In this document: in pieces, positions 1-11,473 of the stretch
Layout: each line of letters starts with the position of its first letter
Position numbering within the stretch: the first letter of the stretch is position 1
NCBI GenBank assembly: GCA_029532415.1
Contig: JAQOTA010000059.1
Span: 930,001-994,000 of the forward strand
Direction of reading: 5' to 3'
Origin: Marasmius tenuissimus
Taxonomy: Eukaryota; Basidiomycota; Agaricomycetes; Agaricales; Marasmiaceae
Length of the DNA: 64,000 bases
Notes under the pieces: generated by a model
Seen by the model: only the letters and a program-made list of their open reading frames with translations
Told to the model about the DNA's origin: nothing
Database searches by the model: none
Made by a program: the position numbers and the translations under genes

Positions 1-1270
1 AACGCACCTATTTTGTGAATTCCATCTCAGCACGTCAACTCTTATCCCCGTTTGAGCTCTATAGTCCATTTTCAGGCTTCTAAACCATATCCTAGTGGCT
101 TTCGACACGACAGTACCGTGATGAACTGGCCGGTGGAAAGTAATGGTGGTGGTTGAAAGTCAAGAGCGGCACGAGTCGTGACGCGTCGATTGCGTGTGAA
201 CTATTCTGCCAGCGCTATTGATTCCAGTGCAAGCGCCGGGTGAACCATGACTCTACACTATATACCACGCCAGCGACAATGCGGTTCTGAACATTCGATA
301 TTCAATGACCACCACATTGAGTCCGCGAAGAATCTCCAGTCCTCGGTGAGCTTCCAAAATTTTGACTCAATATACTGGGTTTTTATGTCCACATTTCGAG
401 TATCTCACGGCCTTTGTATGGCTGTTTCAGTGAATGGTGCGCGGCGGGCAGTCTGGCCCCCCTTGATAAGTGCATGGTAAGTGCATGATGACATTACCAC
501 CAGTCCGTGTATATCTGACAATCTTCTGAGCATAGCCTGGTCGGGCGTTACCATTCTGATGCATTCTGACCGGACGCGGCCAATCTTGGGCTTTCTGACC
601 AGCCGCTGGTCACTCTCTGGTCAGGTTCCCCAAGGCTAAAGATACTTGTTGTGCCACTTTCAGACTAAAGGTACGTGACAATGCAATGACCATTACATTC
701 CATTCTAATTCTACATTTACAGCGCATGGCCACCTACGGTAAGTCTTATCTGTACTGAGAATACCCGTCAGATACTGACCAGGTCGGCATCGTTTCGCTG
801 GTGACTGTGTCGAGCTTCGTGGGGGACCAAACTTGGCCCATGAGCAAAGGCCGTTGGTATTGTTGACAGTAAGCTCTAGACGACCCATAGTTTGGGAAGG
901 ATACGCATCAATCGAGTCCCACGCAGCCGTAGCCCATGTAGAGCACTGCTCGACAGCTGTCAGAAGGCACAAGGTTTGACCTTCGTCAAGGTCTCCCTGA
1001 TCCTCAGCAAAATCGTACCATTGACGCCAGCGATCTCGAATGCGCTTCTTGAACTCGAGAGTCCTCCGAAGCTGCCTCAAGACGCCGCCCTCGGGAAGCA
1101 CCAAGAGGGCGCCACAGGGATATAATATAAAACTTTTAAATAATAAAGCACTTTTGCTATCGCACCGCTTTTAAAAGCCTAAACCCAATATACCGTTTCT
1201 AGCTCTCACTGGCAAATGTCGTTCAAACAACCATTTAAATGGTATTATCAAATTCACATTCATAGAGATA
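1..1270. other. No recognisable gene in the left flank
   Basis: I see no convincing spliced gene here. The longest open frame (about 610-1104, minus strand) has no ATG start and matches no family I know. It could be a decayed gene fragment, because its N-terminal half is basic and helical-looking, but this is weak. Confidence 0.4.
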
Positions 1271-1274
1271 CATT

Positions 1275-1700
1275 AGCCAAGTACGAGGTAGAAGCAAGGC
1301 GAGAACCATGACAAAGGAGGTTGCGGTCTCTGCAGAGGTCTTCGTAGCAAACAGGGCGTCTGGAAAGGGCGTTTAAAAGGGCATTTAAAAGGGCATTTGA
1401 AAGAGGCGTTTGAATGGGTGTTCAAAAACGTTGTTCAGAACAATGGAATCTAATAGGCGGCCTATTGGCGCAGTGTCAGTCAAGAGCGACCGACGTGTAT
1501 GAGGGCCAAACATACCACTACGAATTAGAAGCAGGGCAGGAACCACAAAGGAGGTCGCAGTTTCCCTAGTGGTCATCGCAGGCAGTAGAACGAGGACTCG
1601 GAGGTTCAGATAGGGTGTTTAAATGGGTGTTTAAATGGGCATTTATATGGAGCGTTTACATGAGCGTTTAAATGAGGCGTTTAAATGAGCGTTGAATGAG
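1275..1700. repeat. Duplicated ~170-base unit carrying two minisatellite-like arrays
   Basis: Two degenerate arrays of a 12-13 base unit close to GGGCGTTTAAAT lie at about 1354-1432 (five to six units) and 1612-1699 (seven units). The sequence in front of each array is also duplicated (about 1275-1353 and 1513-1611, sharing the GTAGAAGCA / AGAAGCAGGGC stretch), so the larger unit was copied with its array. Unit variants differ at one to three positions, which indicates age. No coding potential is visible. Confidence 0.7.
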
Positions 1701-2074
1701 CAAACCAGGTAAATTTAAGGATGGACCTACCTAGTTGTCCTATTTCCTTATCCTCTCTCCCCGACCAATCCTGTAAGTTGTGTCATATACAGCACACACA
1801 CAAGGGACTTCTGTTTAGGAGAATCAGATTGTTGGATAGAGTAATAAGACGAAGCTAAAACATACGCACAGAACACTAGGTGGTGCCATAATTGACCTTG
1901 AGGTGAGGACACATCCTTGAGGGGTTTAGGAGGAACAGGGGTTGCAAGCTGGGTCGATACAAGAAGTCCTTGGTCAATAGGTTGTGTGTATGTCGAAAGA
2001 GAAAACCTGAAGGTGTAGTCTTTTGCATATGTTGAGAATGAACAGGCTAGAGAGGACTCGGCTGCGAGCTCAAC
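1701..2074. other. Flank of the KDZ transposon, no gene recognised
   Basis: A minus-strand open frame crosses this stretch and continues into the transposon's terminal repeat. It is therefore unlikely to be a native gene. Nothing else is supported. Confidence 0.4.
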
Positions 2075-2081
2075 GCCGGAG
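2075..2081. repeat. Left target-site duplication GCCGGAG
   Basis: GCCGGAG abuts the outer end of the left terminal inverted repeat. The same seven bases abut the outer end of the right repeat at 23764-23770. A short direct repeat at exactly these two edges is what a cut-and-paste insertion leaves. The eighth base differs (C to the left of the left copy, A to the right of the right copy). Confidence 0.75.
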
Positions 2082-2327
2082 CACCTAAGTGTCCCACCCT
2101 GTACCACAAACGAGTGGACTGAACCGGGCCGGAAACGGCTGCCAGTTTGTGGTAACCTGAGGTGGCCTCCACCATATCCCATTATCTCCTTAACATAACC
2201 TCAATATCTCATTATCTCTCCCCTCATACACACCAAGGCTCTCTCACCGCGTCTGCCCTTCGCCCTCCCGCCCTCGCCCCGACACCTCTCGTGACCTCTT
2301 TCCATTACAAGCAGCACCTCATGACTC
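2082..2327 (+). repeat. Left terminal inverted repeat of the KDZ transposon
   Basis: This stretch matches the reverse complement of 23517-23763 almost perfectly. Differences are a one-base gap near position 17, a two-base change in the GCCCTTCGC stretch and one base near the inner end. The inner half is CT-rich and leads into the transposase start at 2453, so it probably includes the transposase promoter and leader. Confidence 0.85.
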
Positions 2328-2452
2328 TGACTCAGCTCGCCATCACCACCGTCTCTTCCAACTGTCTTACCGTCTCACCTCCACTTCACCACATCGCTAG
2401 TCCCGCATATACTCAACAATTTTACATTCATTTTTAACGACATTCCTTTCCT

Positions 2453-5400
2453 ATGGCCTACAAACGCCGACGTGGACATGATGCCCTCGCAGATACGGTC
2501 AACATTATCACGATCGACGACGACGACGACGTGGTGGAGGAGGAACATTCAGGAGCTGGGGAAAATTATTGGAGTTTGGCGAAGGCTCAACTGAGTTCTA
2601 TGTGGGAGCGTACGTGGCTTTCTTTTGACATTCCGTTCGGTGACTTATGTTTCGGTCGACGACAGTCCTCAGCTACCAGAGAAAGGAACTCTTCAATTCT
2701 GCTGGTCATGGCACCTCTTTTTCTGACATTCCCATATACAACACCGATGCTCCTGACGACGACGACTGGAACGACGATGACTTTCAAATCCCAGTCGGTG
2801 AAGAAGGCGCCATGCATAGCAATGCCGGCGGGGAGTTTGATTATCACAACTTCCTCGACACCCTTTTATCTGAGGCACCGAGGTACGTCCTCAGGCTTTA
2901 TGACCCTAGGTTCAATCTAAGTTTGACATCCAGCCGCATCGACATGAGGGAACGACACCACCGAACCGAACGTCAGAATCAAAGTTGGGAGCGTCAACTA
3001 CCTCGACTAGTAGACGCATATCTCTTACACCAGTCTCACGGAGCCCCAGATCCTGGCGATGATGACTTATGCGAAGGCCAGCCATGGACTATCGCACGTA
3101 TGGATTTGTATGGTGCGTTCGCTGAGAGTCATTTACCTGTGCTCCATCATCTGATTTGATTTGACAGAATATTGCTATTTGGAGGATATTCGACATGTTC
3201 ACGGCTCGCAGACCGCTAACGAAACCCTGGCCTTCTACGGATACCTCGGCGGTAGTCCTGATGACCCCACCATTGCTTTCCCGTTCAAATTCCTCGAAAC
3301 CTTCCGTCAGATACATCGCGTTTGTCCTCGATTCAGTATCTCAGGGCTGTCCTGCACACTCACCAACACTCACGGTGTATGTTTTCTCAATTTGCCACTC
3401 TATATTCTAATATACTGAGCTTTTGAACAGCGCTTCCCCATGCCTCATCTTGAGCAGCAACTACGGGTTGCATATGACACATATCTCTCTATCAAACGCG
3501 AAGTTCAGTTATGTGTTGACAATGCCCTCGGTCGCGACTCCCACAGTCACTTTGTACGCAACGTTTGCCCTCCTTGTACGTATCAGTTGGAGAATGAAGT
3601 TGCATTAACACCAACAATTTTGATGGCAATGGACGGTAATAACTCCTTGAAGCTTGTTGACGCCAGCAAATGGTATGGGCGAGCACGGCTTGATACACGT
3701 CGTCTCCGGCATCCCCGTTGGTTGGATGCCAAGTTTGTTGATGAGTTCCAGGATGAGGTTGCGAATGCCCGGAGAAAGGGACCGGTATGTTTCCATACGG
3801 CTGACGTTCAGTGTTCAGTGTCCGGTTTTCATTCTTGGTCAACTCATTGAAGATTTCACGTAGAACCCCACGTCAAAACCAATCAACACGGGATCTGGTT
3901 CCACCGATGGCAGCCCAGAGCCGGACGACCGCCGCGATACATGGCTCACCGATGATGAGCTGGATGACTTGGCCGGCATCATCAATCCATGTGTGGAACG
4001 ATGGAAGGCCGCTGGACCGGAGGCAAACAAGAAAATGTTTTCCTTCTTTGCGATATCCAGAATATTTCTCTCTGTCTGCCGGCACGGACATGTACTGGTG
4101 ATCTGCGATATGCGAAGGAGCGGTGAGCTGTGCGTATATTCTATCTTCACCTTGACTTCACCCAATACTCAATCCTGGTTTAGCATGAAGTATCCCCTAG
4201 CCATCGTCAAGGCCCTTCTGGACCGGTATGGGAAGGACCTGGGGCTCGGATATGACATCATGTGTGCGTTCTACCGGACGTTACTCCGGAGCGAGAAACT
4301 GGGAAATCAAGTCGTCGCGTTTCGCCTCAAGGGAGTTGTTCCCGCTTTCCATGGGCACGCTCATAACCGTCGGTGCCAGGTCAGCTGGCATCCGATGTAC
4401 ACTCAGGGTGTAGGACTTGAAGATTTTGAAGAATGTGAGCGTACATTCTCAGAGTCCAACCATCTCGCATCCACTACGCGCCTTGCAAGCGAGTTCCACC
4501 GCCATCAGTCATTGATGGAACACTTCGATTTTCACGACGTGGACAAACACATTGCTTCAGGTACGCAACCGTTTTGACTCTGGTCCTCAGTTTGGTCTGA
4601 TCCTCATTGACAGGTAATTTCATATTTCAAAACTACCGCCAGGCTCTCCTCAGGATAGAAGCGGACGAGCCGTTGTTTCAAGACTTGTGCGAGCGTCAAG
4701 GGATCTCACAGGAGGACTGCGAACGCTTTCTGCAGGAGGAGATCGAGCACTTTTCGAAGGAGCACAAAGAGCCACCGGACGTTGCTATGAGGCTTGATTA
4801 TGTCGAGTTGCTCCAAAAGTTGACCAAACAGAAGTGAGTAATCATACTCAGGGTAGTACAACGGGCTAAGATATTTCCCAGAGCGGCCTCCGACGATGCG
4901 TATGGTGGTTATCAGAGTGCCCAGCGCAGCAAGCAGGTTACCGCCAAGCAGCTCCAATCACTCCACACTCGATCACGAACTACGCTCGACCGCTATCGCT
5001 CGACCCTCGAAGAGGTACTGGACTTTGAGAACGAACACGACTTCTACCGACGATGGAAGCCGACTGATCAGGAATACATCGAGACCCTCTCGGCCATGCG
5101 AGCTCGCAACTATCGCCGAGCACTCGAACGATTGGAGCGGCTTGTGGTGCAACGGTTACTCGAGCTGACAAAGCTGAACATGAGTGGCACCGGTACAGTA
5201 CCCTGGCAATGTGATCGCAAATCTCTTTGCTGACTGAAGCCAGGTTATAAGCAGCGCGAAAAGATCACACAGGCTCTACGTGCACGAGCCAAGGCTATCC
5301 AGAAGGCACTCGACAAGTACAACGAGACCGCATCAGCTATGAATCCCCCACGACCCAGGCTTGACTGGAAGGATATCTTGGAGATGGTGACCTTGGCGGA

Positions 5401-6036
5401 TTTCGATCTGCTAAAGGACACACATCTGGATCTCACCAACGTTGCATGGGCCCAGCCCCTCAACCGTGAATCTATTCGGCTATACTTCGGGCTTAAACGC
5501 GCTTGTGAGGAAATCACACAGCTGAATGTCGAGATACGCCGTTTGATATCCTTCATGATCGATAATTATGCTGACCACGTTCACGCCTTCGAGCAAGCCA
5601 TTGAGCAGGGGAACGACCAACTAGCGATGGAACTCTCCGAGCGCATGACGGTCATGAACGAGATAGACGGACATATTGCGATACGACTAGTGCAAATGAG
5701 CGAACTCAAAGGCTTCTCAGGTATGTCCAACATCCGTTATTCCGTGTTGCTATATTACTAATTCAGATCCTAGGTACCCTTGTCCCCGGCCGGAAAAAGG
5801 ATCGCGACCCTTCTATAACCGATTCTGCACGTCTCCCTGGCTGGGCTACCATGGTCCTTGGGTTGACTCGTACCTATCCGCCACAGCAACAAGGACAGTA
5901 CAGTACCAGCGCCCCAACTGTCAACTTATCGGAACTGGCGCCGGAAGGCAACATGGAAGACGCCGACACAGAGGGCCTCTTAGATTATTTTGAGGGTATC
6001 TCCATCGACAAATCTAAATCCCATACTGATGTATAA
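2453..6036 (+). CDS. KDZ-family transposase, apparently intact, 11 exons, 1009 aa
   Basis: This is the predicted transposase of the element, acting in the nucleus on its terminal repeats. Exons by eye: 2453-2609, 2666-2882, 2934-3112, 3168-3376, 3431-3784, 3864-4129, 4184-4560, 4614-4833, 4882-5192, 5244-5720, 5774-6036. All introns are GT-AG, and the total of 3030 bases stays open. Family landmarks seen in order: an acidic N-terminus with a D run; a cysteine motif VCPPCTYQLE near residue 298; MDGNNSLK near 320; CDMRRSGE near 452; GYDIMCAF near 484; then HGHAHNRRCQVSWHP and LEDFEECERTFS near 540. The last four form the conserved core of fungal KDZ transposases with acidic catalytic residues. 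The C-terminal 350 residues are helical and charged. The start ATG lies 126 bases inside the left terminal repeat. No frameshift or stop was found, so it may still be active. Confidence 0.88.
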
Positions 6037-6201
6037 TATTTCAAATCTATACCTGTTGAACCACATGCAGCGGAAGGATTCGTGCCTTTAAGTTTCGTGA
6101 CCATCGTCAGCGGGTCCTGCTGTTGACTCCTCTGTGACCGATTCAGTATGTTGTTTGCCCGACTTCTGGTTTTTGTTGTAGACTCACCTTTCCAGCTCAC
6201 T

Positions 6202-6764
6202 ATGAACGCTCAGAACCAGTGGCATGAATGCCTAAGGCTTCAAGGGAAAGCGGAAGCGCAGTGGTTGAGGCTATGCGGGTACCCAGCAGAGGATATTCCT
6301 GCCCTGGTGGAAGAGCGCCGTGTCTTTCGGCAATACATGATCAAGAGATATGGTAGAATGTGAGTTTCTAAGCTTGTAATGCAGGTTCAATGCTAACTAA
6401 GACTAGGATCGACACTAGAGTTGAATTTCGCGACAAAATGTGGTAAGTATTGCCGAGTTTGTTCATCGGATGGTCAACAGTCTACTCATTTCTACACGAT
6501 AGCCGCCGTGCACGGTCTTGCGCACAGAAGCTGTCCGAGGTCACAGTAAAGCGGAAAGATATCCCGAAACTGACCCAATTGAAGGAACACTTCGAAGAGC
6601 AACATGACGAGGCCCAGGCGAATATCATCTTCCTGTTCGGAGCCATTGATCGCCTCAAAGCCCCTACTCTCATCATCACTCGAAAGAAAAAGGTTCATGC
6701 GACACCAGAGGTGGAGGTGCTGGTGTTATTTATGGTTGATGCCGTAGCTAAGGGCCGTGTTTAG
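6202..6764 (+). CDS. Hypothetical 151-aa protein downstream of the KDZ transposase
   Basis: Three exons (6202-6359, 6407-6442, 6503-6764) join in frame to 456 bases. The protein is charged, with a Trp- and Arg-rich N-terminal half and a helical, Lys-rich middle (KRKDIPKLTQLKEHFEEQHD). I do not recognise the family. It starts 165 bases after the transposase stop on the same strand and lies inside the terminal repeats, so it could be an accessory protein of the transposon. The 36-base middle exon is short but has good splice sites and keeps the frame. Confidence 0.6.
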
Positions 6765-6887
6765 TTAGCTGGAATACACGCTTGTGTTTGTATGTCTCGC
6801 AGAAACTCATCAATACTGAGTATACAGTGATAGTACGATGGCACGGGTATGAAGAACAGAAAAAATAACTCGTTGTAACGGAACAGT

Positions 6888-7693
6888 CTACAAACCGGCT
6901 ACCTCGTACTTGTACCGAAGCCCCCCCTCGAACATCTTGAGACTTCTCATGTCATGTCGCTCTTCCAAGGTCTGGTAGTGAGAAGAAGCCGTCACCTCGT
7001 CCACTTGGTCCACCAAGTCCTCCTCCAGCAAGGCGGCATTTAAATCGTTCACACACATCAGCAGATGGAGCACAAAAATGCAGAGTGCATGAAACTTTTC
7101 TATAAGAAGGAAATCAAGCACACTGCACCGAAGTTCTTGAAGAATCTTCTTGATGGTATGGTCGAGTGACTGGAGAATAGCTGTGGGATGGTCGAGAGGT
7201 GATACAGCTGGGCGATTCGCATTCTTCCACAAGACGAGCTCTTGAAAAAGTCGTTCGAGGTATTGCAGCGGGTCATTGTTGAGCTCCCGCTGCAAAGAGG
7301 TCTTGATTGTACGCAGGTGCTGCTCGAGATATCTAACGAGAGTTTCAGTAAACAGAACAAAGTAGGGTAAGATGTATAACACACTTGGAATCTCGGTCGC
7401 AGCGTTGTAGATCTCTTTCGTCCGGGTCACCTTTATCCGCCGAAGGAGTGTTTATGTCGCGTCGGCTCTGGGCTCGACTTTTTCTAGCATGAAGACGTGT
7501 CAGCGGATTGGATGAGTGACACAGAGTGTGGTATCACTTACTCTGCCTCCATCAGCGCCTTCTTACGGTTCTTTGCCTGTCGCATTCGATGAGCATCCCA
7601 AGTCAATGGGGGGTTGCTAGAGTTAAGTAGGTGAGGAGAGAGGTGATGTGTGGAGTTATTGACTTCTTACCGCTGTTTCTGCTGGCGTTTCAT
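6888..7693 (-). CDS. Hypothetical 213-aa helical protein (KDZ cargo)
   Basis: Four exons on the minus strand (7671-7693, 7542-7616, 7385-7483, 6888-7332) give 642 bases in frame. The first part is strongly basic (MKRQQKQR, then MRQAKNRKKALMEAE). The second part is a long helical region with leucine-rich stretches, for example HALCIFVLHLLMCVNDLNAALL near the C-terminus. That stretch is hydrophobic but probably an amphipathic helix rather than a membrane anchor. No known family is recognised. The ATG at 7693 is the first in frame after an open but ATG-less stretch, so a further upstream exon is possible. The gene ends 124 bases from the convergent gene before it. Confidence 0.6.
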
Positions 7694-7783
7694 TGACAAG
7701 ACGCGGTGTACGGTGATGGTTGGAGGCAAGTTTCCGATGCGAATCGGTGCTCTTTAAGTAGTCCTATTAGGCGCTCGCGGGCG

Positions 7784-8631
7784 CTAACACATCTGGTACC
7801 AGTAAATACTATCGTAAATCGGCGATAGATCCTCCAGTTCCACCTTGGGTCCATGGCGGTCTAGCTCCTCCTGAAGTACCTCTAGGCACCCAATAAACTC
7901 TGACACGACCCCCTTGTATATCGTGAAGTCTCCCCTTTTATCGTCCCACTCGACCCCGACCTTTTCCCGAGTTGCATAGCAATACTCATCCTCGAGAGCT
8001 TCGCACTCACGAATTTTGGATTCGAACGGGCCTTTAGCATCGACGAGTGGGCTTCGACAGGTTGGCCGCTCCATGAAAGGTAGGCGACCAGCTCGTTTCC
8101 AATCAATAGCTTGCAAACAGAGCTTTTTGAGTACGGTGGTCTCCTTCGGTTCAACCAGCTGCCTATAACCCTTCCTGAGTATGTCCAATTTACCCTCCAG
8201 ATCCCTGTAAGTACATTTTCAGTTGAGTTCGGCGATAATGAGACCTAGGAACGCACCTGAGACACGAATTCAGACCGTCAGACTGAACTGGAACAGGCTC
8301 CTTCACTCCAGGAATCTCCACAGGTTTTTCCCTTGGTTGCTGCTTCTCCTGGTATTCTCGACGTTTCTTGCGAAAACGTATCCTGCAGAGAGTGTTATAG
8401 AGTAGATATAGAACCGTGGAATAATACACACTCTTCCTTTTCTGCCGCGAGATTATCATTATGGCGTTTGACTTGCTTGGACTCTAGAATGACGGTACGG
8501 TGCCTTAACCAGCGCATTAGAACCTTTTCAAGAAGAAATATATGAGCTTACTTGTTGTAAAAGTGTCGGTTCTTGATCCTGTTTGCCACTCGGCGCTCGG
8601 CTTTGGTATGATATAGTTTGGGTCGAGGCAT
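7784..8631 (-). CDS. Hypothetical 232-aa protein with basic MPRPKLYHTKAERR N-terminus (KDZ cargo)
   Basis: Four exons on the minus strand (8552-8631, 8432-8503, 8257-8382, 7784-8204) give 699 bases in frame. The N-terminus, MPRPKLYHTKAERR followed by VANRIKNRHFYNK, resembles a short basic region seen in many Agaricomycete proteins of unknown function. It is followed by a charged helical linker (LAAEKEEIRFRKKRREYQ). The C-terminal half is acidic and contains several Trp and Tyr residues. The arrangement suggests a nucleic-acid-binding basic segment plus a separate globular part, but no enzyme motif is visible. The choice of the exon 2 acceptor at 8503 rests on keeping the frame. Confidence 0.6.
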
Positions 8632-9161
8632 ACAATATGGTGGAGATAGAGTTGCAATGGCAGATGCGTATGCACAAACGAACATAACCTCCATTTCCTG
8701 ACTTTTTCATCCGATGGCCATTCACCTCAATTTTTCTACAGATAGTAGATATACATAGAAAGATGCTAATATTACGATTTCTAAGTGAAAACTTCAACCA
8801 GTGTCCTCCGATGAGCACCTCAATATTTTGCCGACACCCCGCACTAGTAATCGGACCGTAGTAGAAACTCTATTAAGTATTAAGTATTACTTGAAGCGTC
8901 GATCCTATTGAATCCAATTCAATAGAGATCTTCGCTACTCGAGGTCTATTGAGTTATAGTAAGAGATTCTACGGGTACTGGTACTCAGACTGCAAGCTGC
9001 TGTCGCAGCAAATGGATCCGTATCACCTTATTGGACTGAGTTGAACTGAGCACGAAAAATGAAATATGAATTTTACGTGGGACACATACAAACACTGACG
9101 CAAAGGAGTATGTAGGAGTATGTATAGTTACGTGGTAAGGACGAGCAAACCACGCAGGCCC
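8632..9161. other. Non-coding spacer within the KDZ element
   Basis: AT-rich spacer of about 530 bases between the divergently oriented halves of the cargo. No open frame with a plausible start or splice pattern was found. Short CTATTGA / TCAATAG inverted words occur around 8870-8960. Confidence 0.5.
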
Positions 9162-10064
9162 TCACTCACTAGGAGTGTATGCCAGCCCCAAAGTCTCCAA
9201 ATCCTCCAGGTCGTCGACAACCTCGGCGTACTCTTTCAAATCCACCTCAAGCCTCTCGTTACTCTTGATGAGCACTGAGCGCTCATTATCCAGGGCACGC
9301 AAGGCAGCACGAAGAGGCTCCTGTTTGACCCGAACTTCGTCCATCAGTGAGAGGTTCAGTGCGATGTCCTGCTGAGCGGCAGATACGTTCGCTTTAACAA
9401 CGGACTTTCGGTCTCGAACTTCAGCGAGAGTGAAGTCGGGGCCCGGAATCCTGGCATGTTGGGCTTCGGGGAGACACCGAATAACTAGGTAATAATGAGC
9501 AACCTGATCAAATGACAAGACAGAGAAAAACTCACGTTGGGTCCGTGCCCATTTCTTACTGTCTGCTCCCGTCAAAGGGGTTACTCTGGGCTCTCCGAGA
9601 GGCGCGATGATCCTGAAGAGATCACGACGCACATAGAAGATGACATGGTGGTGGGAGGGTCGTCCAGATTCTCCAGAAGTCCGCCAACGAAATACAGAGG
9701 GCTCGGATGAGGTGCCCCAGCCGGATCGGCCTGGATTGAGTGAGACGATCTTGGGGCTCTGGAGGTTGTCACGATCGACCCAGACACGCTCGGTCTCCTC
9801 AAAGTCCTTTCCACAGCCAGTTGCCCTGCCCCAAGTATTTGAGATACGGTGCTGCGTCAATACAGCACTATGCTGGGCGTCCAGATTGTCGTCGTCATGC
9901 TCCGAGAGCACAGGTAGATGGGTCTGAGGGTTATCAACATCCAAGGGGTGAGGCGTGGCTTCGTCATTCAGAAGGCTGACCATGACTGCTTGTGAATCTG
10001 GTGACATTGAAGCAACAATTGATGGGGAGGAGGTAGCAGTAGGGTTAGACATGGCTGTCATTCG
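9162..10064 (-). CDS. Hypothetical coiled-coil protein (KDZ cargo)
   Basis: A minus-strand gene encoding about 280-300 residues. The frame is open from 10106 to the stop at 9162. I chose the ATG at 10064 (MTAMSNPT), because the upstream residues are a low-complexity histidine run. A 51-base GT-AG intron (9485-9535) is likely. Being a multiple of three, it does not close the frame if retained. The N-terminus is Ser/Pro-rich and acidic. The middle has aromatic segments (HHHVIFYVRRDLFRIIAP). The last 90 residues form a predicted coiled coil (RAALRALDNERSVLIKSNER, then LEVDLKEYAEVVDDLEDLE). No family is recognised. Confidence 0.6.
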   Translation of the reverse strand, partial: RMTAMSNPTATSSPSIVASMSPDSQAVMVSLLNDEATPHPLDVDNPQTHLPVLSEHDDDNLDAQHSAVLTQHRISNTWGRATGCGKDFEETERVWVDRDNLQSPKIVSLNPGRSGWGTSSEPSVFRWRTSGESGRPSHHHVIFYVRRDLFRIIAPLGEPRVTPLTGADSKKWARTQREFFSVLSFDQVAHYYLVIRCLPEAQHARIPGPDFTLAEVRDRKSVVKANVSAAQQDIALNLSLMDEVRVKQEPLRAALRALDNERSVLIKSNERLEVDLKEYAEVVDDLEDLETLGLAYTPSE

Positions 10065-10542
10065 ATGATGGTGGTGGTAGTAATGAGATAAGAGGACAAG
10101 AGTCACAGTGGTATGATTTTATGAGGGACCCGATTTTTTTCTTCCAGCGTCAGTTACCTATAAGTAGACAAAGTGACAAGGGAACATGGCCAAACTTCCA
10201 TTTCATTAATCGTCCTTGCTACCGCTTCAAGGATTTGGGATTCACGACGGTCCAAAACACAATCCCCACTAAACCCGTATCTACAATTACTTCAGCTCAC
10301 TGTATTACCTACCGAATGAATTGTGACGATTGCCTTCACCACCCCAATTCAGTGCACTGGGCAGTCTACTGTCTGCCTATCATTGATAGAGGATAATCAA
10401 TTACCCCGAGCTGCTGCGCGATGCGCATCACATCGTTGCCATTGCGATGGCCCAGTCAGGTGAGGATTCATTCTTCCGAGGTTCAATCAAGTTTGAGTAC
10501 GAAAAAAGCCTATAGAATAAGATACAACACGCTAGTACCAAC

Positions 10543-11473
10543 TTAGATCGACAGGCTATTTACAAGATCATCCAAACCATGATCAGCCAGCTGCGTGTCC
10601 AGTGGTGCGGTATTCTGGTATTCGTCCAGAATCTCGATGGATCTAGACATGTAACATTTGTAGTACACGAGCCAAGCTTGGTAAAATCGGCGCTGGCTTT
10701 CGTGCTGGGCACCACTGATACCAGTAACAAGGCTAGATGCCTTATTCCTGTAATGGAGGGTGAGCGAGAAGGAATGCGAGAAGCAGTAGAGACGGCACAC
10801 CAGTCAGTGAAAATCCCGACCTCAACGCCAGCGGTAACAACGTAAAACATACGAGTCGTTGTAGCTGGAGCCCTGAGGGTTTGGGGGTCCAGAACTTTGC
10901 CTGGGTATCTAACCTCATAGAACCTCGCAAGGGACTCCTCCGTGTCTCCAGACTCAGCAGTTGGCGGCGAAGATGTAGGAGAGGAGGCTTGGGATGGAGG
11001 AGGGCTAGGCTGAGATCGAGTGGTTGATCGAGGGGTGCCATAGGTGTTGGAGACTGTGGCGGAGGATGAGGCAGTTTCTGGCTCCAAATCGGTAGCGAAC
11101 AAAATCGTCGCATCCTCATTTGGGTTGTCGGAGTCGTCGTGACGGGTGGATTGACGGGAAGAGGTGGGTTTATAGGAAGAAGACGCACGACTCAAACGAG
11201 ACGGACTTTCCGTGACCACCGTTGTACGGGTGGTGGTACGTGTTATGACTATAGATAGAAGGTAAGAAATGTGTATGGAGACAGTGAAACAACATCGAAT
11301 TTTTACCTTTTCCGGGGCTTTGTTCTGTGACCGTCCGCGTATGTGTCCTCATCCGTGTTCGGCTCTTAGGGGAAGAACCTATCCAGTGGACACAGGGTTC
11401 AGTAAACTGAAAGACGGATAGATAAAAAATATAGCAAAATATTACCGCTGTGAGATGAGCTGGCACTGGTCAT
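10543..11473 (-). CDS. Protein with C-terminal RNase H1 N-terminal-type (hybrid-binding) domain, 250 aa
   Basis: Four minus-strand exons (11446-11473, 11307-11378, 10801-11248, 10543-10747) give 753 bases in frame. The first 120 residues are disordered and rich in Ser, Thr, Arg and Pro. The C-terminal part carries the pattern of the RNase H1 N-terminal / caulimovirus viroplasmin fold: RFYEVRYPGK, then MFYVVTAGVEVGIFTDW, then VTGISGAQ and RRFYQAWLVYYKCY. This is the YYVV...GIFxxW...V.G..A...F...A...Y signature, which binds RNA:DNA hybrids or dsRNA in RNase H1. No catalytic RNase H domain follows. The intron after TDW splits the domain, and the joint is in frame. Domain call from family knowledge; role in the transposon is inference. 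Confidence 0.7.

Noticed and set aside
610..1104. Minus-strand 164-codon frame in the left flank
   Set aside because: It has no ATG start and no recognisable family. Kept only as a possible decayed fragment in the region note.
1748..2182. A 144-codon minus-strand frame crossing the left edge of the KDZ element
   Set aside because: It spans the target duplication and terminal repeat, so it cannot be an ancestral gene. The composition looks like non-coding leader sequence.
2162..2437. Plus-strand 91-codon frame beginning MASTISHYLL, with a near copy at 23404-23682 on the minus strand
   Set aside because: Both are readings through the terminal inverted repeats. The apparent conserved protein is explained by the repeat.
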